Of a DNA stretch of 20,457 bases, positions 1 through 9,700 are shown piece after piece. A program made the position numbers and the translations under genes. This DNA comes from UBA987 sp047620825 (GTDB taxonomy: Bacteria > Bacteroidota > Bacteroidia > NS11-12g > UBA9320): the NCBI GenBank assembly GCA_047620825.1, contig JBLHOC010000043.1, positions 1 to 20,457 of the forward strand, in the 5' to 3' direction. The notes under the pieces are model-generated. The model did not search any database. It saw only the letters and a program-made list of their open reading frames with translations, and was not told where the DNA came from. Each line of letters opens with the position of its first letter. The first letter of the stretch is position 1.

Positions 1-2238
1 TAAAATAAATTTTTTGGTTGTCACAGCATCTTCTGTGATTAGACTAATAATGTAAACACCCTTCACCATCGTAGATACGTCGTAGTTCCAGGCCCATGCA
101 TCAGATATGTGCTGATTGTTTATGACTTTCCCAGTGTTGATATGATAAATCGTTAAATCGCCGGTTGCTTTTTGGTTAAATAAGAGACGTAAAACTGTAG
201 ACGCTGGGTTTGGATATACGACGTAATTGATTTGATTGTCATCAACGGAAATATTTAATGATTCATTTGAACTACGTGGTGTTGCTATGTTTTGCTCAAA
301 AGCACCAGTACCATTTGGGATCCGGCCAAAGCTTACATCTTTTGTTTGTGATCCAAAGGTTACAATGTCTATTATTTCTCCATTTGCATCAGACAAATAA
401 ACGCTCTCACCAGATGCAGATAGTTTGAAATTTGCATGTAACCCGCCCTCATTTTCCTCATCATCTAGCCAAATAAGCACATAACCTTGTCCGTCAATGG
501 TTCTGTTTGGAAGCGGCCATTTATCAAGCTGATCTAGATCATCTGAGAGAAATGTGCCAGAAAGAGACATCTCATTATTATTGTTATTGAACAACTCCAA
601 CCAATCATCAAAATCCCCTAATTCATCTGAAACGATAGACCCATTACTGGCGCAGATTTCATTGATCACCAAATTGAGATTTGAGTTTAAAGCAAAATAA
701 TCATGGGCCGCTCTTTCAGGCAAAAAGGCCCCTGCACTATCGTTTTCTGCATAGAAATAATACTGACTAATGCTCGAAACTGGTACTCTAAATCCAAAGG
801 TTTGATCATTTGCTGCCCCATCTCCATGCATACCGTCATCCAACATCAATATTTTATTAAAAACTGACTGCTCTGATTTGCGGTAGTACAACATAACACT
901 GTTTTCAAACTCCGAATGCAATGTCACATCCACACTGTCGCCGGTTACTGTTGAAGCAGGGTTTATTAAAATAGGGTATCCAGTCATTCCTGAATAAGAC
1001 TCAAGATATATTCGCCTTCCTTCCATTAAATCTCTTATCCCAGCGTATTCAACAAGGTCCTTGACAGTTGTATCTATGTTGATTAGAAAATCCGAATTAG
1101 AGTAAAATTTGTTTGGATCTAAAAATACGTCAGACTGGATTTGTTGTTGAATTTCCTGTGCTCTGATGTAATAGTCATGGTTGGCTACTTGCTCTTTTAC
1201 CATTGTCCTGATATGGGCCAAGTACATCCTTTGATACGTGTTATTTCTAAGGATGTTTCGCAACAATGGACGTGGTTGCGCTGAAAAACTTTTTACATGT
1301 GATAGTGGGTCTAAGGTTTTAGCTTGATCTACAGAAAATCCTTGAAAAAATGATGAGGCATCTGTTAGCCGAAAACTACCAAATGACTGATTTAAATCCC
1401 ACAAAATTGGATTAAACAACCCGTTAACCTCTTTATATAAGTAATAATTTTGGGCATATCCGATGTAGCTATCAAAGTTTATGAAGGTGTAATTAAAAGC
1501 ATGCATCCATAAAGTTTGGTCTACGTTTAGAACACCCTCAACATCTTTCGTGGTATCGTTCAGCACATCGATTAATGCCATTAGGTCAATCCAACCGTAA
1601 TCCGATTTCATGTCATAGAGTTGAAAATAGTTAGAGGAGTCAGGACCAAATGTGTTGCTCAAATTACTGTTTTCACCATTTAGATCCAAGTCATCCGGAT
1701 TCCCTTTAAAAAAAGCGTTCGTTGACGATGAAAATCGCTCTCCGAGAAAATGTTTATTTACGGCTTCCACATTGGTGTACACGCCCCAGAAAACATCGTT
1801 TATGTATACATTGGCAAAGTTGGCCTTAGACGCCGGCATATATTGCCTAGCAATCTCATAGGATAACGCTTCCCTAACAAATGAGGGGTCTTGAATCACA
1901 TTGCTAAGTTTTAACTTTTCATAACCCTGATAAGACTGATCTTTAATGTAGTCGAGTTTGACATTGAACGGGTTCTTTTTACGTTCGGTACTTACGGAGC
2001 TAAAGCCTTTGTACCTGATGCCTACGCTATCAAATCTGGTTCCATCTATAACCACTGAAGCAAGGATTCGTTCCTCATCGCCAGCAACATAAAAGCTATC
2101 AAGCAGGTAGTCCCAATTGGTTTGTTGAAAATACAGTCTGATGTTCCGGATTTCATCAATGTCATAAAAATCACTTTGGGCATTGAGGTTTGCACCAAGC
2201 GAAAAAAACGACAATAAAAACCAGAACCAAAACCGCAT
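1..2238 (-). CDS. Secreted CotH-kinase / lamin-tail-domain protein with T9SS type A sorting tail (3' partial)
   Basis: I read this frame directly: ATG at 2238 and 746 uninterrupted codons to base 1, with the stop outside. Residues 1-21 are a signal peptide ending ANLNAQ. Residues about 30-410 match the CotH family, an extracytoplasmic atypical kinase fold, including a central stretch with WDLNQSFG (280-287). Family members often have a second Asp where this protein has Asn283, so activity is uncertain. Residues about 440-500 hold a beta-rich segment with DDGMHGDGAAND. A lamin-tail domain follows (about 522-658: LVINEICASN, DDWLELFNN, GRIPNGTG). The end (672-746) is a type A sorting domain starting at YPNPAS (675) and reaching TTKKFIL, so very little is missing. 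The expected fate is T9SS export and surface anchoring. It begins 7 bp after the arylsulfotransferase-like gene, so the two are probably cotranscribed. Domain calls are firm; the substrate is unknown. Confidence 0.9.
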   Translation of the reverse strand, partial: MRFWFWFLLSFFSLGANLNAQSDFYDIDEIRNIRLYFQQTNWDYLLDSFYVAGDEERILASVVIDGTRFDSVGIRYKGFSSVSTERKKNPFNVKLDYIKDQSYQGYEKLKLSNVIQDPSFVREALSYEIARQYMPASKANFANVYINDVFWGVYTNVEAVNKHFLGERFSSSTNAFFKGNPDDLDLNGENSNLSNTFGPDSSNYFQLYDMKSDYGWIDLMALIDVLNDTTKDVEGVLNVDQTLWMHAFNYTFINFDSYIGYAQNYYLYKEVNGLFNPILWDLNQSFGSFRLTDASSFFQGFSVDQAKTLDPLSHVKSFSAQPRPLLRNILRNNTYQRMYLAHIRTMVKEQVANHDYYIRAQEIQQQIQSDVFLDPNKFYSNSDFLINIDTTVKDLVEYAGIRDLMEGRRIYLESYSGMTGYPILINPASTVTGDSVDVTLHSEFENSVMLYYRKSEQSVFNKILMLDDGMHGDGAANDQTFGFRVPVSSISQYYFYAENDSAGAFLPERAAHDYFALNSNLNLVINEICASNGSIVSDELGDFDDWLELFNNNNNEMSLSGTFLSDDLDQLDKWPLPNRTIDGQGYVLIWLDDEENEGGLHANFKLSASGESVYLSDANGEIIDIVTFGSQTKDVSFGRIPNGTGAFEQNIATPRSSNESLNISVDDNQINYVVYPNPASTVLRLLFNQKATGDLTIYHINTGKVINNQHISDAWAWNYDVSTMVKGVYIISLITEDAVTTKKFIL

Positions 2239-2245
2239 AAAGAAT

Positions 2246-3742
2246 CTAATTCAATACGAGTTTTTTAGAAATCGTTGTTCCATTTTCTAGGGCTATTCGA
2301 ACAATGTATTGACCAGCAGCATAGCCGGATAAGTTGAGTTGTGATTCACGGACCTCAACATGTATTTCTTGGCCAAGCAAATCTGTGACCATCATTGTAT
2401 AGTTCTTTTCTGTTTCCAATCCTTTTACAGAAAACACCCCATTTGAAGGATTTGGATATACAATGAAAGACTTCTGTTCAATGTTCGACAAACTTGCGGT
2501 ACCACATCCATCAGCTCCCAATAATGCCCAAACACCTGGGTGATCACATTCGTATCGAAAAGCTTTTGCTGGACTTGCGTTATACTGCCAAATTATTTTC
2601 CCAGTTGAATCTGCTTCATACATATACTCTTTTGACAACGCCACGAAAATATTGCCATTGGTCATTCTGTCACTAGCTGATTGGCCATCCGCATAATCCG
2701 CACATACGTGTCTCCAATCTTTTTCACTCGGATCATTTCCTGTTCCATCCCAAGCATAGTTGTATCCATTACGCGTTGGGTTTATTGCATCCACAACTGA
2801 GATCTTATTGCCACCTCCAGCATTGTTAAAAAACTGGATATAACCTGCATTTGGTCGACCTTCTTTAATCCATCTTGGGTCATGGACCGCACCTGGAATT
2901 TGTTGACTATCTGAAGACCCGTAGTTTGCTGGATTGCCCCATCTAAACAAAAAGTCGCCACCTTTTCCTGAGTTCCCCCCGGCATGAGTTGCAGCTTCCT
3001 CAGTTGTGGTACTATGATCAATTATAAAAAATTCACTAGCGAATCTGGACGTAAACACAATTTGATCTAAATCTTCGTTGTAATCCAAGCCATTCACGTG
3101 AAACCAGTCGCCGCCTCTTCTACTTACAGTTAATGCATTAATATCCATTAATTCTGGATGATCTTTTACGACACCGAAATTGTCTTTATCCTTATCTACG
3201 TCTTGGACAAAATGATCCCAAATATGCCATTCCCAAACTATTTTACCACCTGCTCCATCTCTTTGTACCTCGATGATATGGGTAGGCCACCCAGCAGAGG
3301 TTCCAGAATAACCAGCGTCTGATAGTTCAGTGGTCGTTTTTACTTCCCAGGCTGTCATCAACACATTGCCATTTGGTAATAAGCAAAGATCATGATGGGC
3401 TACATGAGAAGCGTCTGAATAAACAAACTCCCACACCACATTGGCATCTTTATCATATTCTTGTATAATGCCTCCAACAGCTGCTCCAGTCAATTGATTG
3501 CCTGAATAAACACCACCGCGTACTAAATTCCCTTCATCCGTAAGTGCAACTGCGTAGTTGCAGTTCACCTCACACACCCATGAATGGGCTATAGCACCAT
3601 CCTTATCTATCATGTAGGTGGTTTTATTATTTTGAAGATTATATAGTGCATAACCATCAAAAGTTTGGCTAAAACCTGTTAGGCTACAAAGTGTAACTAA
3701 CGCTAAAATCAGGTAACGCTTAGGGTCTAAAATCAAATTCAT
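2246..3742 (-). CDS. Arylsulfotransferase (ASST)-like secreted protein with T9SS type A sorting domain
   Basis: The 498-residue product has a signal peptide (residues 1-25, ending TGFSQ). Its beta-propeller-like body resembles the arylsulfotransferase family: YALYNLQNNKTTYMIDKDG near 31-49, HHDLCLLPNGNVLM (116-129), FHVNGLDYNEDLDQIVFTSR (214-233), FRWGNPANYG (266-275) and H287 in GAVHDP. Family enzymes move sulfate from one phenolic sulfate to another through a histidine. Several conserved-looking histidines are present, but I cannot say which would be catalytic. Residues 429-498 form a type A sorting domain (YPNPSNGVF to KKLVLN). The ATG at 3742 directly precedes the signal peptide. The stop, TAG at 2246, is 7 bp before the CotH-type gene. 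No clear promoter is visible in the 93 bp upstream, so readthrough from metH is possible. The family call is fairly sure; the substrate is unknown. Confidence 0.85.
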   Translation of the reverse strand: MNLILDPKRYLILALVTLCSLTGFSQTFDGYALYNLQNNKTTYMIDKDGAIAHSWVCEVNCNYAVALTDEGNLVRGGVYSGNQLTGAAVGGIIQEYDKDANVVWEFVYSDASHVAHHDLCLLPNGNVLMTAWEVKTTTELSDAGYSGTSAGWPTHIIEVQRDGAGGKIVWEWHIWDHFVQDVDKDKDNFGVVKDHPELMDINALTVSRRGGDWFHVNGLDYNEDLDQIVFTSRFASEFFIIDHSTTTEEAATHAGGNSGKGGDFLFRWGNPANYGSSDSQQIPGAVHDPRWIKEGRPNAGYIQFFNNAGGGNKISVVDAINPTRNGYNYAWDGTGNDPSEKDWRHVCADYADGQSASDRMTNGNIFVALSKEYMYEADSTGKIIWQYNASPAKAFRYECDHPGVWALLGADGCGTASLSNIEQKSFIVYPNPSNGVFSVKGLETEKNYTMMVTDLLGQEIHVEVRESQLNLSGYAAGQYIVRIALENGTTISKKLVLN

Positions 3743-3835
3743 TTACGATACTATTACTTATTAATAACTGTTTAGACAGACTTTAATAGTGAATCATTCC
3801 ATAAGATATTCAAGAATTTCAATTAGCAGACTGAC

Positions 3836-6487
3836 TTACAAGTTTGGCCTTAACCATTTTGTCATAGCCTCGTTAGTCATCTGCTTTCTATCTGCCAAGT
3901 TTTTTACTTGATCTGCACCAATTTGACCAACAGCAAAATACTTGCTGTTTTCATTTCCAAAATAGAAACCAGATACCGATGCCGCTGGATACATAGCAAA
4001 ACTTTCAGTCAATGAACAATCTATAACTTCTTCGACGTTCAGCAAATCCCAAATCTTTTGTTTTTCAGTATGGTCTGGGCATGCCGGATATCCTGGCGCT
4101 GGTCGAATGCCTTGATACTTCTCACGAATTAGCATGTCATTGTCGAGTTGCTCGGTTGTCACATATGCCCACTCCTCTTTTCGGATTTTTTTATGCATCA
4201 TCTCAGCAAAAGCCTCAACCAACCTATCAGCCAAAATTTTTGCCAAAATCGCTTGGTAATCGTCATGATCTGCCTCAAAAGTTTTAGCAAACTTTTCTGC
4301 CCCATGTATGGTCACAGCAAAGAACCCCATGTGATCGTTATACCCGTTTGGCGCGACAAAGTCTGCTAAACAAAGGTTTGGGATACCAATACCCATTTTA
4401 CGTTGTTGTCTGAGAAATTCGAAGGTGGTTTTGCTTGAGTCGCTGCCATGTGTAACTGTTACTGAGTTATCGTCGGATGCAGCGCTAAAAATACCTGATA
4501 GCCCTTTTGCCTGGAAAATGTTGTTTTGGACAATGTTTTCCAACATCGCTTGGGCATCTTTGAAAAGTTTTTGAGCTTCTACTCCAACCACCTCGTCTTG
4601 TAAAATAGCAGGATAACGGCCCGCCAATTCCCATGCCCTAAAAAAGGGTGTCCAATCGATATAATCGATTAGCGCTGCAATAGTGGGGTCCCAAACTTTG
4701 ATGCCTTTGGTTACCGGTTGTTTTATGTCCTGAGTCTTCCAATCAATACTTAGCTTATTGTCGTTGGCTTGTTCGAACGTTAAAACAGATTTTAAAGACT
4801 TTCTCTTTTCATGTTCAATGGCCAACTTTACATACTCAGACCTATACGCTTCTTGTACTTGAGCAGTATCTTTTGATAACAATTTACCTACTACAGGGAC
4901 ACTTCTTGAGGCATCTAATACATGCACAACCCCTTTGCTATAATTAGGCGCTATTTTAACCGCTGTATGAATTCTTGAAGTCGTGGCGCCACCAATCAAT
5001 AAAGGGATGTCCAAGCCGATTCTTTCCATCTCCTCAGCAACATCAACCATCTCGTCCAAACTTGGAGTAATAAGTCCACTGAGGCCAATTATATCCACAT
5101 TACGTTCAGCAGCGGTTCGCAATATCTTATCCATCGGCACCATCACACCGAGGTCAATGATTTCGTAATTGTTACAGGCTAAAACAACGCCAACGATGTT
5201 TTTCCCAATATCATGAACGTCTCCTTTAACAGTAGCCAACAATATTTTCCCTCTTGTGCTTCCTGCCGTTTTTTCTTCCTCTAAATACGGTAGTAAATAC
5301 GCCACCGATTTTTTCATCACCCTGGCACTTTTTACCACTTGTGGCAAAAACATTTTACCAGAGCCAAATAAGTCACCTACTACATTCATCCCATCCATCA
5401 AAGGTCCTTCAATTACACTCAAGGGAGACTCAAACATTTGACGTGCTTCCTCTGTATCGGCATCAATATAGTCTGTAATCCCTTTGACCAAGGCATGTTT
5501 TAAGCGTTCCAGCACATCTTGATCACGCCATGCATCATCTTTTACAAGCACTTTCCCTTTTTGCTTTACAGTTTCCGCAAAATCAACCAACCGTTCCGTT
5601 GCATCTGGTCTGCGATTGAATAACACATCCTCCACACAAATCAATAAGTCTTTTGGTATTTCGTCATACACTTCGACCATGCCAGCGTTTACAATTCCCA
5701 TGTCCATGCCTACTTTAATGGCATGATACAAGAAAGCTGAGTGCATGGCTTCTCTTACCGCATTATTCCCTCTAAAAGAAAAAGATATATTACTTACACC
5801 TCCACTTACTAACGCATATGGTAGGTTTTGTTTGATCCACTTGGTGGCATCAATGAAGTCAATTGCATAATTATTATGTTCTTCAATACCTGTGGCAATG
5901 GCTAATATATTTGGATCAAAGATTATATCCTCAGGTTGGAATCCCACTTTTTCGACTAATACATCATAGCTCCTTTTACATATCTCGATGCGCCTTTCGT
6001 AAGTATCGGCTTGTCCTTTTGTATCAAATGCCATGACAACGGCTGCGGCTCCAAAACGTTTAATAATTTTGGCGCGTCTGATGAACTCAGCTTCGCCATC
6101 TTTAAGGCTAATAGAGTTGACGATTCCTTTGCCTTGAAGACATTTTAATCCTGCTTCTAAAATTTCCCATTTCGACGAATCCAGCATCACAGGAACTCTT
6201 GAAATATCTGGTTCAGCAGCAATTAGATTAAGAAACGTCACCATAGCTTCTTTCCCATCTAACATGCCATCATCCATATTAATATCTATAACCTGAGCAC
6301 CGTTTTCTACCTGTTGTCTGGCAACAGACAAAGCCTCATCATAATCATTGTTAAGTATTAGGCGCGCAAATTTTTTGGAACCTGTGACATTTGTTCGCTC
6401 CCCAACATTTAAAAAGTTTAGGTTTTTAGATACGTTTAATGGCTCTAGTCCGCTCAATCTGAGCATCGTTTCGTGTTTCTTGTTCAT
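3836..6487 (-). CDS. metH: Cobalamin-dependent methionine synthase, folate/B12/activation modules (split MetH)
   Basis: This 883-residue protein corresponds to E. coli MetH (about 1227 aa) without its N-terminal homocysteine-binding module of about 350 residues. Modules in order are: pterin (methyl-tetrahydrofolate) binding, about 20-290 (FLNVGERTNVTGSKKF, VIDINMDDGMLDG, MLDSSKWEIL); the cap domain, about 310-400; cobalamin binding with DVHDIGKN at 423-430, where His425 is the expected lower cobalt ligand, plus GLSGLITPSLDEM; and the AdoMet reactivation domain, about 560-883, with RPAPGYPACPDH (795-806). It is cytoplasmic and makes methionine from homocysteine and methyl-THF, but needs a separately encoded homocysteine-methyltransferase subunit, which is not in this window. 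The ATG at 6487 lies 10 nt after a SAM-I aptamer, so S-adenosylmethionine should repress it. All catalytic landmarks look intact. Confidence 0.97.
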   Translation of the reverse strand: MNKKHETMLRLSGLEPLNVSKNLNFLNVGERTNVTGSKKFARLILNNDYDEALSVARQQVENGAQVIDINMDDGMLDGKEAMVTFLNLIAAEPDISRVPVMLDSSKWEILEAGLKCLQGKGIVNSISLKDGEAEFIRRAKIIKRFGAAAVVMAFDTKGQADTYERRIEICKRSYDVLVEKVGFQPEDIIFDPNILAIATGIEEHNNYAIDFIDATKWIKQNLPYALVSGGVSNISFSFRGNNAVREAMHSAFLYHAIKVGMDMGIVNAGMVEVYDEIPKDLLICVEDVLFNRRPDATERLVDFAETVKQKGKVLVKDDAWRDQDVLERLKHALVKGITDYIDADTEEARQMFESPLSVIEGPLMDGMNVVGDLFGSGKMFLPQVVKSARVMKKSVAYLLPYLEEEKTAGSTRGKILLATVKGDVHDIGKNIVGVVLACNNYEIIDLGVMVPMDKILRTAAERNVDIIGLSGLITPSLDEMVDVAEEMERIGLDIPLLIGGATTSRIHTAVKIAPNYSKGVVHVLDASRSVPVVGKLLSKDTAQVQEAYRSEYVKLAIEHEKRKSLKSVLTFEQANDNKLSIDWKTQDIKQPVTKGIKVWDPTIAALIDYIDWTPFFRAWELAGRYPAILQDEVVGVEAQKLFKDAQAMLENIVQNNIFQAKGLSGIFSAASDDNSVTVTHGSDSSKTTFEFLRQQRKMGIGIPNLCLADFVAPNGYNDHMGFFAVTIHGAEKFAKTFEADHDDYQAILAKILADRLVEAFAEMMHKKIRKEEWAYVTTEQLDNDMLIREKYQGIRPAPGYPACPDHTEKQKIWDLLNVEEVIDCSLTESFAMYPAASVSGFYFGNENSKYFAVGQIGADQVKNLADRKQMTNEAMTKWLRPNL

Positions 6488-6497
6488 AAGACATAGT

Positions 6498-6617
6498 TAT
6501 CAAGAAACCGTTTCTGGCTGGGTATCTTTTCCGCTTAAGCGGGTAGGATGTAGCACCTTGAAATTAATACAGGTTGCCAAGACTTCACAGGACCTATTCC
6601 CTCCGTCTTTCTTGATA
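6498..6617 (-). ncRNA. SAM-I (S-box) riboswitch in the metH leader
   Basis: On the minus strand the 10-nt P1 arms TATCAAGAAA (6608-6617) and TTTCTTGATA (6498-6507) are perfectly complementary. Between them is S-box core sequence: GGAGGGAATAGGTCCTG, GTGAAGTCTTGGCAACC, AAGGTGCTACATCCTACC and a small hairpin CCGCTTAAGCGG followed by AAAAGATA. Only 10 nt separate P1 from the metH ATG, and no terminator hairpin with a U-tract lies between them. The likely mode is therefore translational: SAM-stabilised P1 would occlude the start region. That mechanism is inferred; the aptamer identity is strongly supported. Confidence 0.95.
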
Positions 6618-6624
6618 TCGGGAG

Positions 6625-6657
6625 CAAAAATAAACATTTAGAGGTATAAGAAACAAA
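6625..6657 (-). promoter_or_regulatory. Bacteroidota-type promoter for the riboswitch-metH transcript
   Basis: On the minus strand TTTG (6654-6657) and TATTTTTG (6625-6632) are separated by 21 nt, fitting the Bacteroidota -33 TTTG / -7 TAnnTTTG pattern. Transcription would start near 6619-6621, just before the aptamer's P1 5' arm at 6617. The agreement with the riboswitch boundary is the best support. The -33 element lies in the T-rich tail of the preceding gene's terminator. Confidence 0.7.
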
Positions 6658-6684
6658 AAGCCCCGACATGTTATGCCGGGGCTT
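6650..6684 (-). terminator. Intrinsic terminator of the PKD-repeat protein gene
   Basis: An 8-bp stem (6658-6665 with 6677-6684: AAGCCCCG / CGGGGCTT) is extended by three inner pairs after one mismatch. Read on the minus strand it is followed by a T-rich run (CTTTTTGTTT). It begins about 20 nt after the TAA stop at 6705, as expected of a rho-independent terminator for that gene. Confidence 0.88.
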
Positions 6685-6704
6685 GAATTATTCATTTAGG
6701 GTAA

Positions 6705-9700
6705 TTATCGTATGAGGGTAACAGTACCACTAACTGGTTCACCTACTTCACCGTTTTCTGCACGATTTTTAAGTTTATAGTTAATGACATAGAAGTATGT
6801 ACCTGCAGGACATTTAGATCCTTTATTCATGATCGTACCATCCCAATTAATGATTGGTTCATTATTTAGATGAGCTGTTTTAAAGACAAGCTCACCCCAT
6901 CTGTTGTAGATGTCTATTTCGTACTCTTCATATCCTTCTATATCGACAACAAATTGGTTGTTTAATGCATCCTCAACGTCTGGTGTAAATACGTTGTAAG
7001 GGATAAACTTAATGAAGAAGTTGTTTTCGATTGTTTTACAAATCGTATCTGGACAACCAATGTCATTCGTTGCAATTAAACAAATTGCAAAGGTTCCAAT
7101 CGTTTCACCCCAATTGTAACAAATAACTTTTTTGATGTCATCTGTTACTGTAATGTTGGTATCTCTAACCTCGTTTTCGATCTGCCACTCGTACGTCACC
7201 GCACCTGTTGAAGTATTCGTAAAACAGAAGTCTGGTTTGTCTACATCGATAATATCGAAGTCAGCTACTGGTTTAATCACGGTTAAATAGCCAGTATCCA
7301 CATCTTGACATCTTGGTCCGAAATCACCTACAGGTAAGTCGTAGTTCGGTATCAATTCAACCAAATATGTTCCTTCATCTTTATAGCTGTGGTTCACAAC
7401 GTTCACAGGGTCATTTCTAGTTGCGGTATCACCGTCACCAAACGCCCACTGGTAGTATTTGTAAATCGTATCCGAATTACTTGTGAATTCAACCACTGCG
7501 TGTGGACAAACTATAGTATCAGATATTACCAATAAAGCTGGTGCCTTTGGTCTAACAACTACCCTAATTTTTCTTGGAATTTTACCATCCTTGGTACTTG
7601 TATCTGGGAATACTCTGAAACATCTGTTTGCAGATCCTTCAATTGTATCTTCCATCCACATAAGTAAAACAAACGTACCTGTATCAAGGTACTGGTGTTG
7701 TAATATCTTATTCAAATCAGTACTTGAAGATGTATTATTAATGGTATCTCCCCAATTCACAATCCACGAAGGATTATACATAGGGTCCGAGCTGATATTT
7801 GCAAGGGATACGGAATCTCCCACACATATAACAATGGAATCTTCTCCCCAGACGCTACCGCCGTCGAACTCAAATCTTGGTTGTGGTCCTTGTATGAAAA
7901 TTTGTTTCTCTACAGAATCAGAACAACCTAGCAATGATGTAACTTTAAGCTTAACGGTAAACCAACCACTTGAAGTGTAATCGTGAGAAGGGTCTTTTAA
8001 GATACTTCTTTTCGAACCATCACCAAAGTCCCACTCATACATAACAACACTGTCACATGGCTCATATATACCATTTGGACACGTGTCACGACCTCTACAT
8101 GGATCAAATACTAAGGATGAGTCGAAGAAGTTTATGATTCCATCACATGGATCACCACTAACACCTTGATTCGTTTCAAAATTGGCTAAAGCCCCTGTAA
8201 CAAAGGCCGTAACAAAGGCTGTATCCTTACAACCGATTGAGTCACGACTAGCAATAGCAACTAAATACTCTCCTGGTTTATCGTACGTGTGAAAAAAGTA
8301 CTGACTTCTATTAAAATCTTTAGGATCATCCTTGAAATTCCAATTAGCCAACTTAATTTCCAATTTACCATTCGCATAACGTACTGGATCTTCCCAGAAT
8401 TTACGTGGATCAATTGGATAATCGTTCGGGAACATATCATCCCCATACTGCCAGTATCGTATACTGTCGTACATTTCGTGAATTTGCCCTTTACAAACAG
8501 CTTGGTTCAGCAAAGAGAATCTGTTCAAATAACCAACGTTCAACAATTTCGCACCACTCTTCTCACAACCTACTCGGTTATTTAGGAAGATCCCTGGCAC
8601 CATTGGTCCGTTAGAATTTACCCAAAAAGTATCTTTTTTGGTAGGATCACAGAAGTCCAAACGAACCTCTGGGTGTCTATACGTAAATTTATATACATCA
8701 GGAATTACAGATCCGAATTTGTACACTGTATCTGTTCCAGTCAAATCGTATGGCGCTATTAAAGTGTCATATCCTTGAATCGAAGAATCTCTAAAGTGGA
8801 ATACCTCTTCGATTATTACTGAATCCGTCTTAGACGCATCGGTGTATTTGTATTTGTACTCATCATGGAATACTACGTTTTCGTCAAAACCTTTTTTACC
8901 GATAACGAAAAATTCACTGATACCTGTTGTATCAATACATCCAACTGTTCCATCGCCAAGCATTAAGGCAAAGTCTTCATCAGAGATATCGCGGATATCA
9001 AGATTCAATTGCTTCAATATATCAATCAATATTTTATCTGCTTGATATGTATTTACTTCATAGTCCCAATCTCTATAGATACGTGTAACAATGGTATCTA
9101 ATGTAACATCTCCTAACAAGTCGTCTAAATCATGTCGTACAACATAGTTATATAACCATTTGTCAGTTGTTTTATTCCAGCTTGTGCCGGCATCATTTCT
9201 TCCTGATTGAGGACCTTTATACTCTTGGAAATACTGGAACTCTTCATAATATCCAGACAAACGATCAGGATAACCCCAGTTCCATCTCAAAGCAGCAATA
9301 CTGTCTTGAATTGGGTTCAACATACGGAAGTAAGCTGTTCCACCAGCACATAATGCTAATGGGTCGTTTTGAGGTAATAAGATGTCAAATTGAGCATCTA
9401 AATATTGGTAACGGAACATATCGCTATACCATGCAGTATCTGTACATTCTGGTGCAATAGGATTCCCGTCCTTATCTGTTTGAGGAGGTCCATTACCTAT
9501 AACCAAACCAAGAGTAAATGAACCATTAGGTCTTTTGCTTGGATCGCTTCCTATCTCCCCTGAAGAATACCCTTTTACAAATTGAGTCCCCCACTGACCA
9601 ATAATGTCATATGGTAATATGAAAGGAATTGGTAATCCTGGAGGAGGAGGTGCTAAAATACCACCACTCTTATAGTTAATCCAGTTATTAGGCCCAGTCA

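Noticed and set aside
3743..3835. A terminator for metH or a promoter for the sulfotransferase-like gene
   Set aside because: No strong hairpin with a T-tract and no TAnnTTTG-type element is present; only short AT-rich inverted repeats such as TTATTAATAA.
6348..6641. A 97-codon plus-strand frame across the metH start and leader
   Set aside because: The bases are explained by metH, the SAM-I aptamer and its promoter on the other strand.
7483..7980. A 165-codon open frame on the plus strand opposite the giant PKD gene
   Set aside because: It is a shadow frame within a continuous coding region of PKD repeats; nothing in it resembles a protein family.
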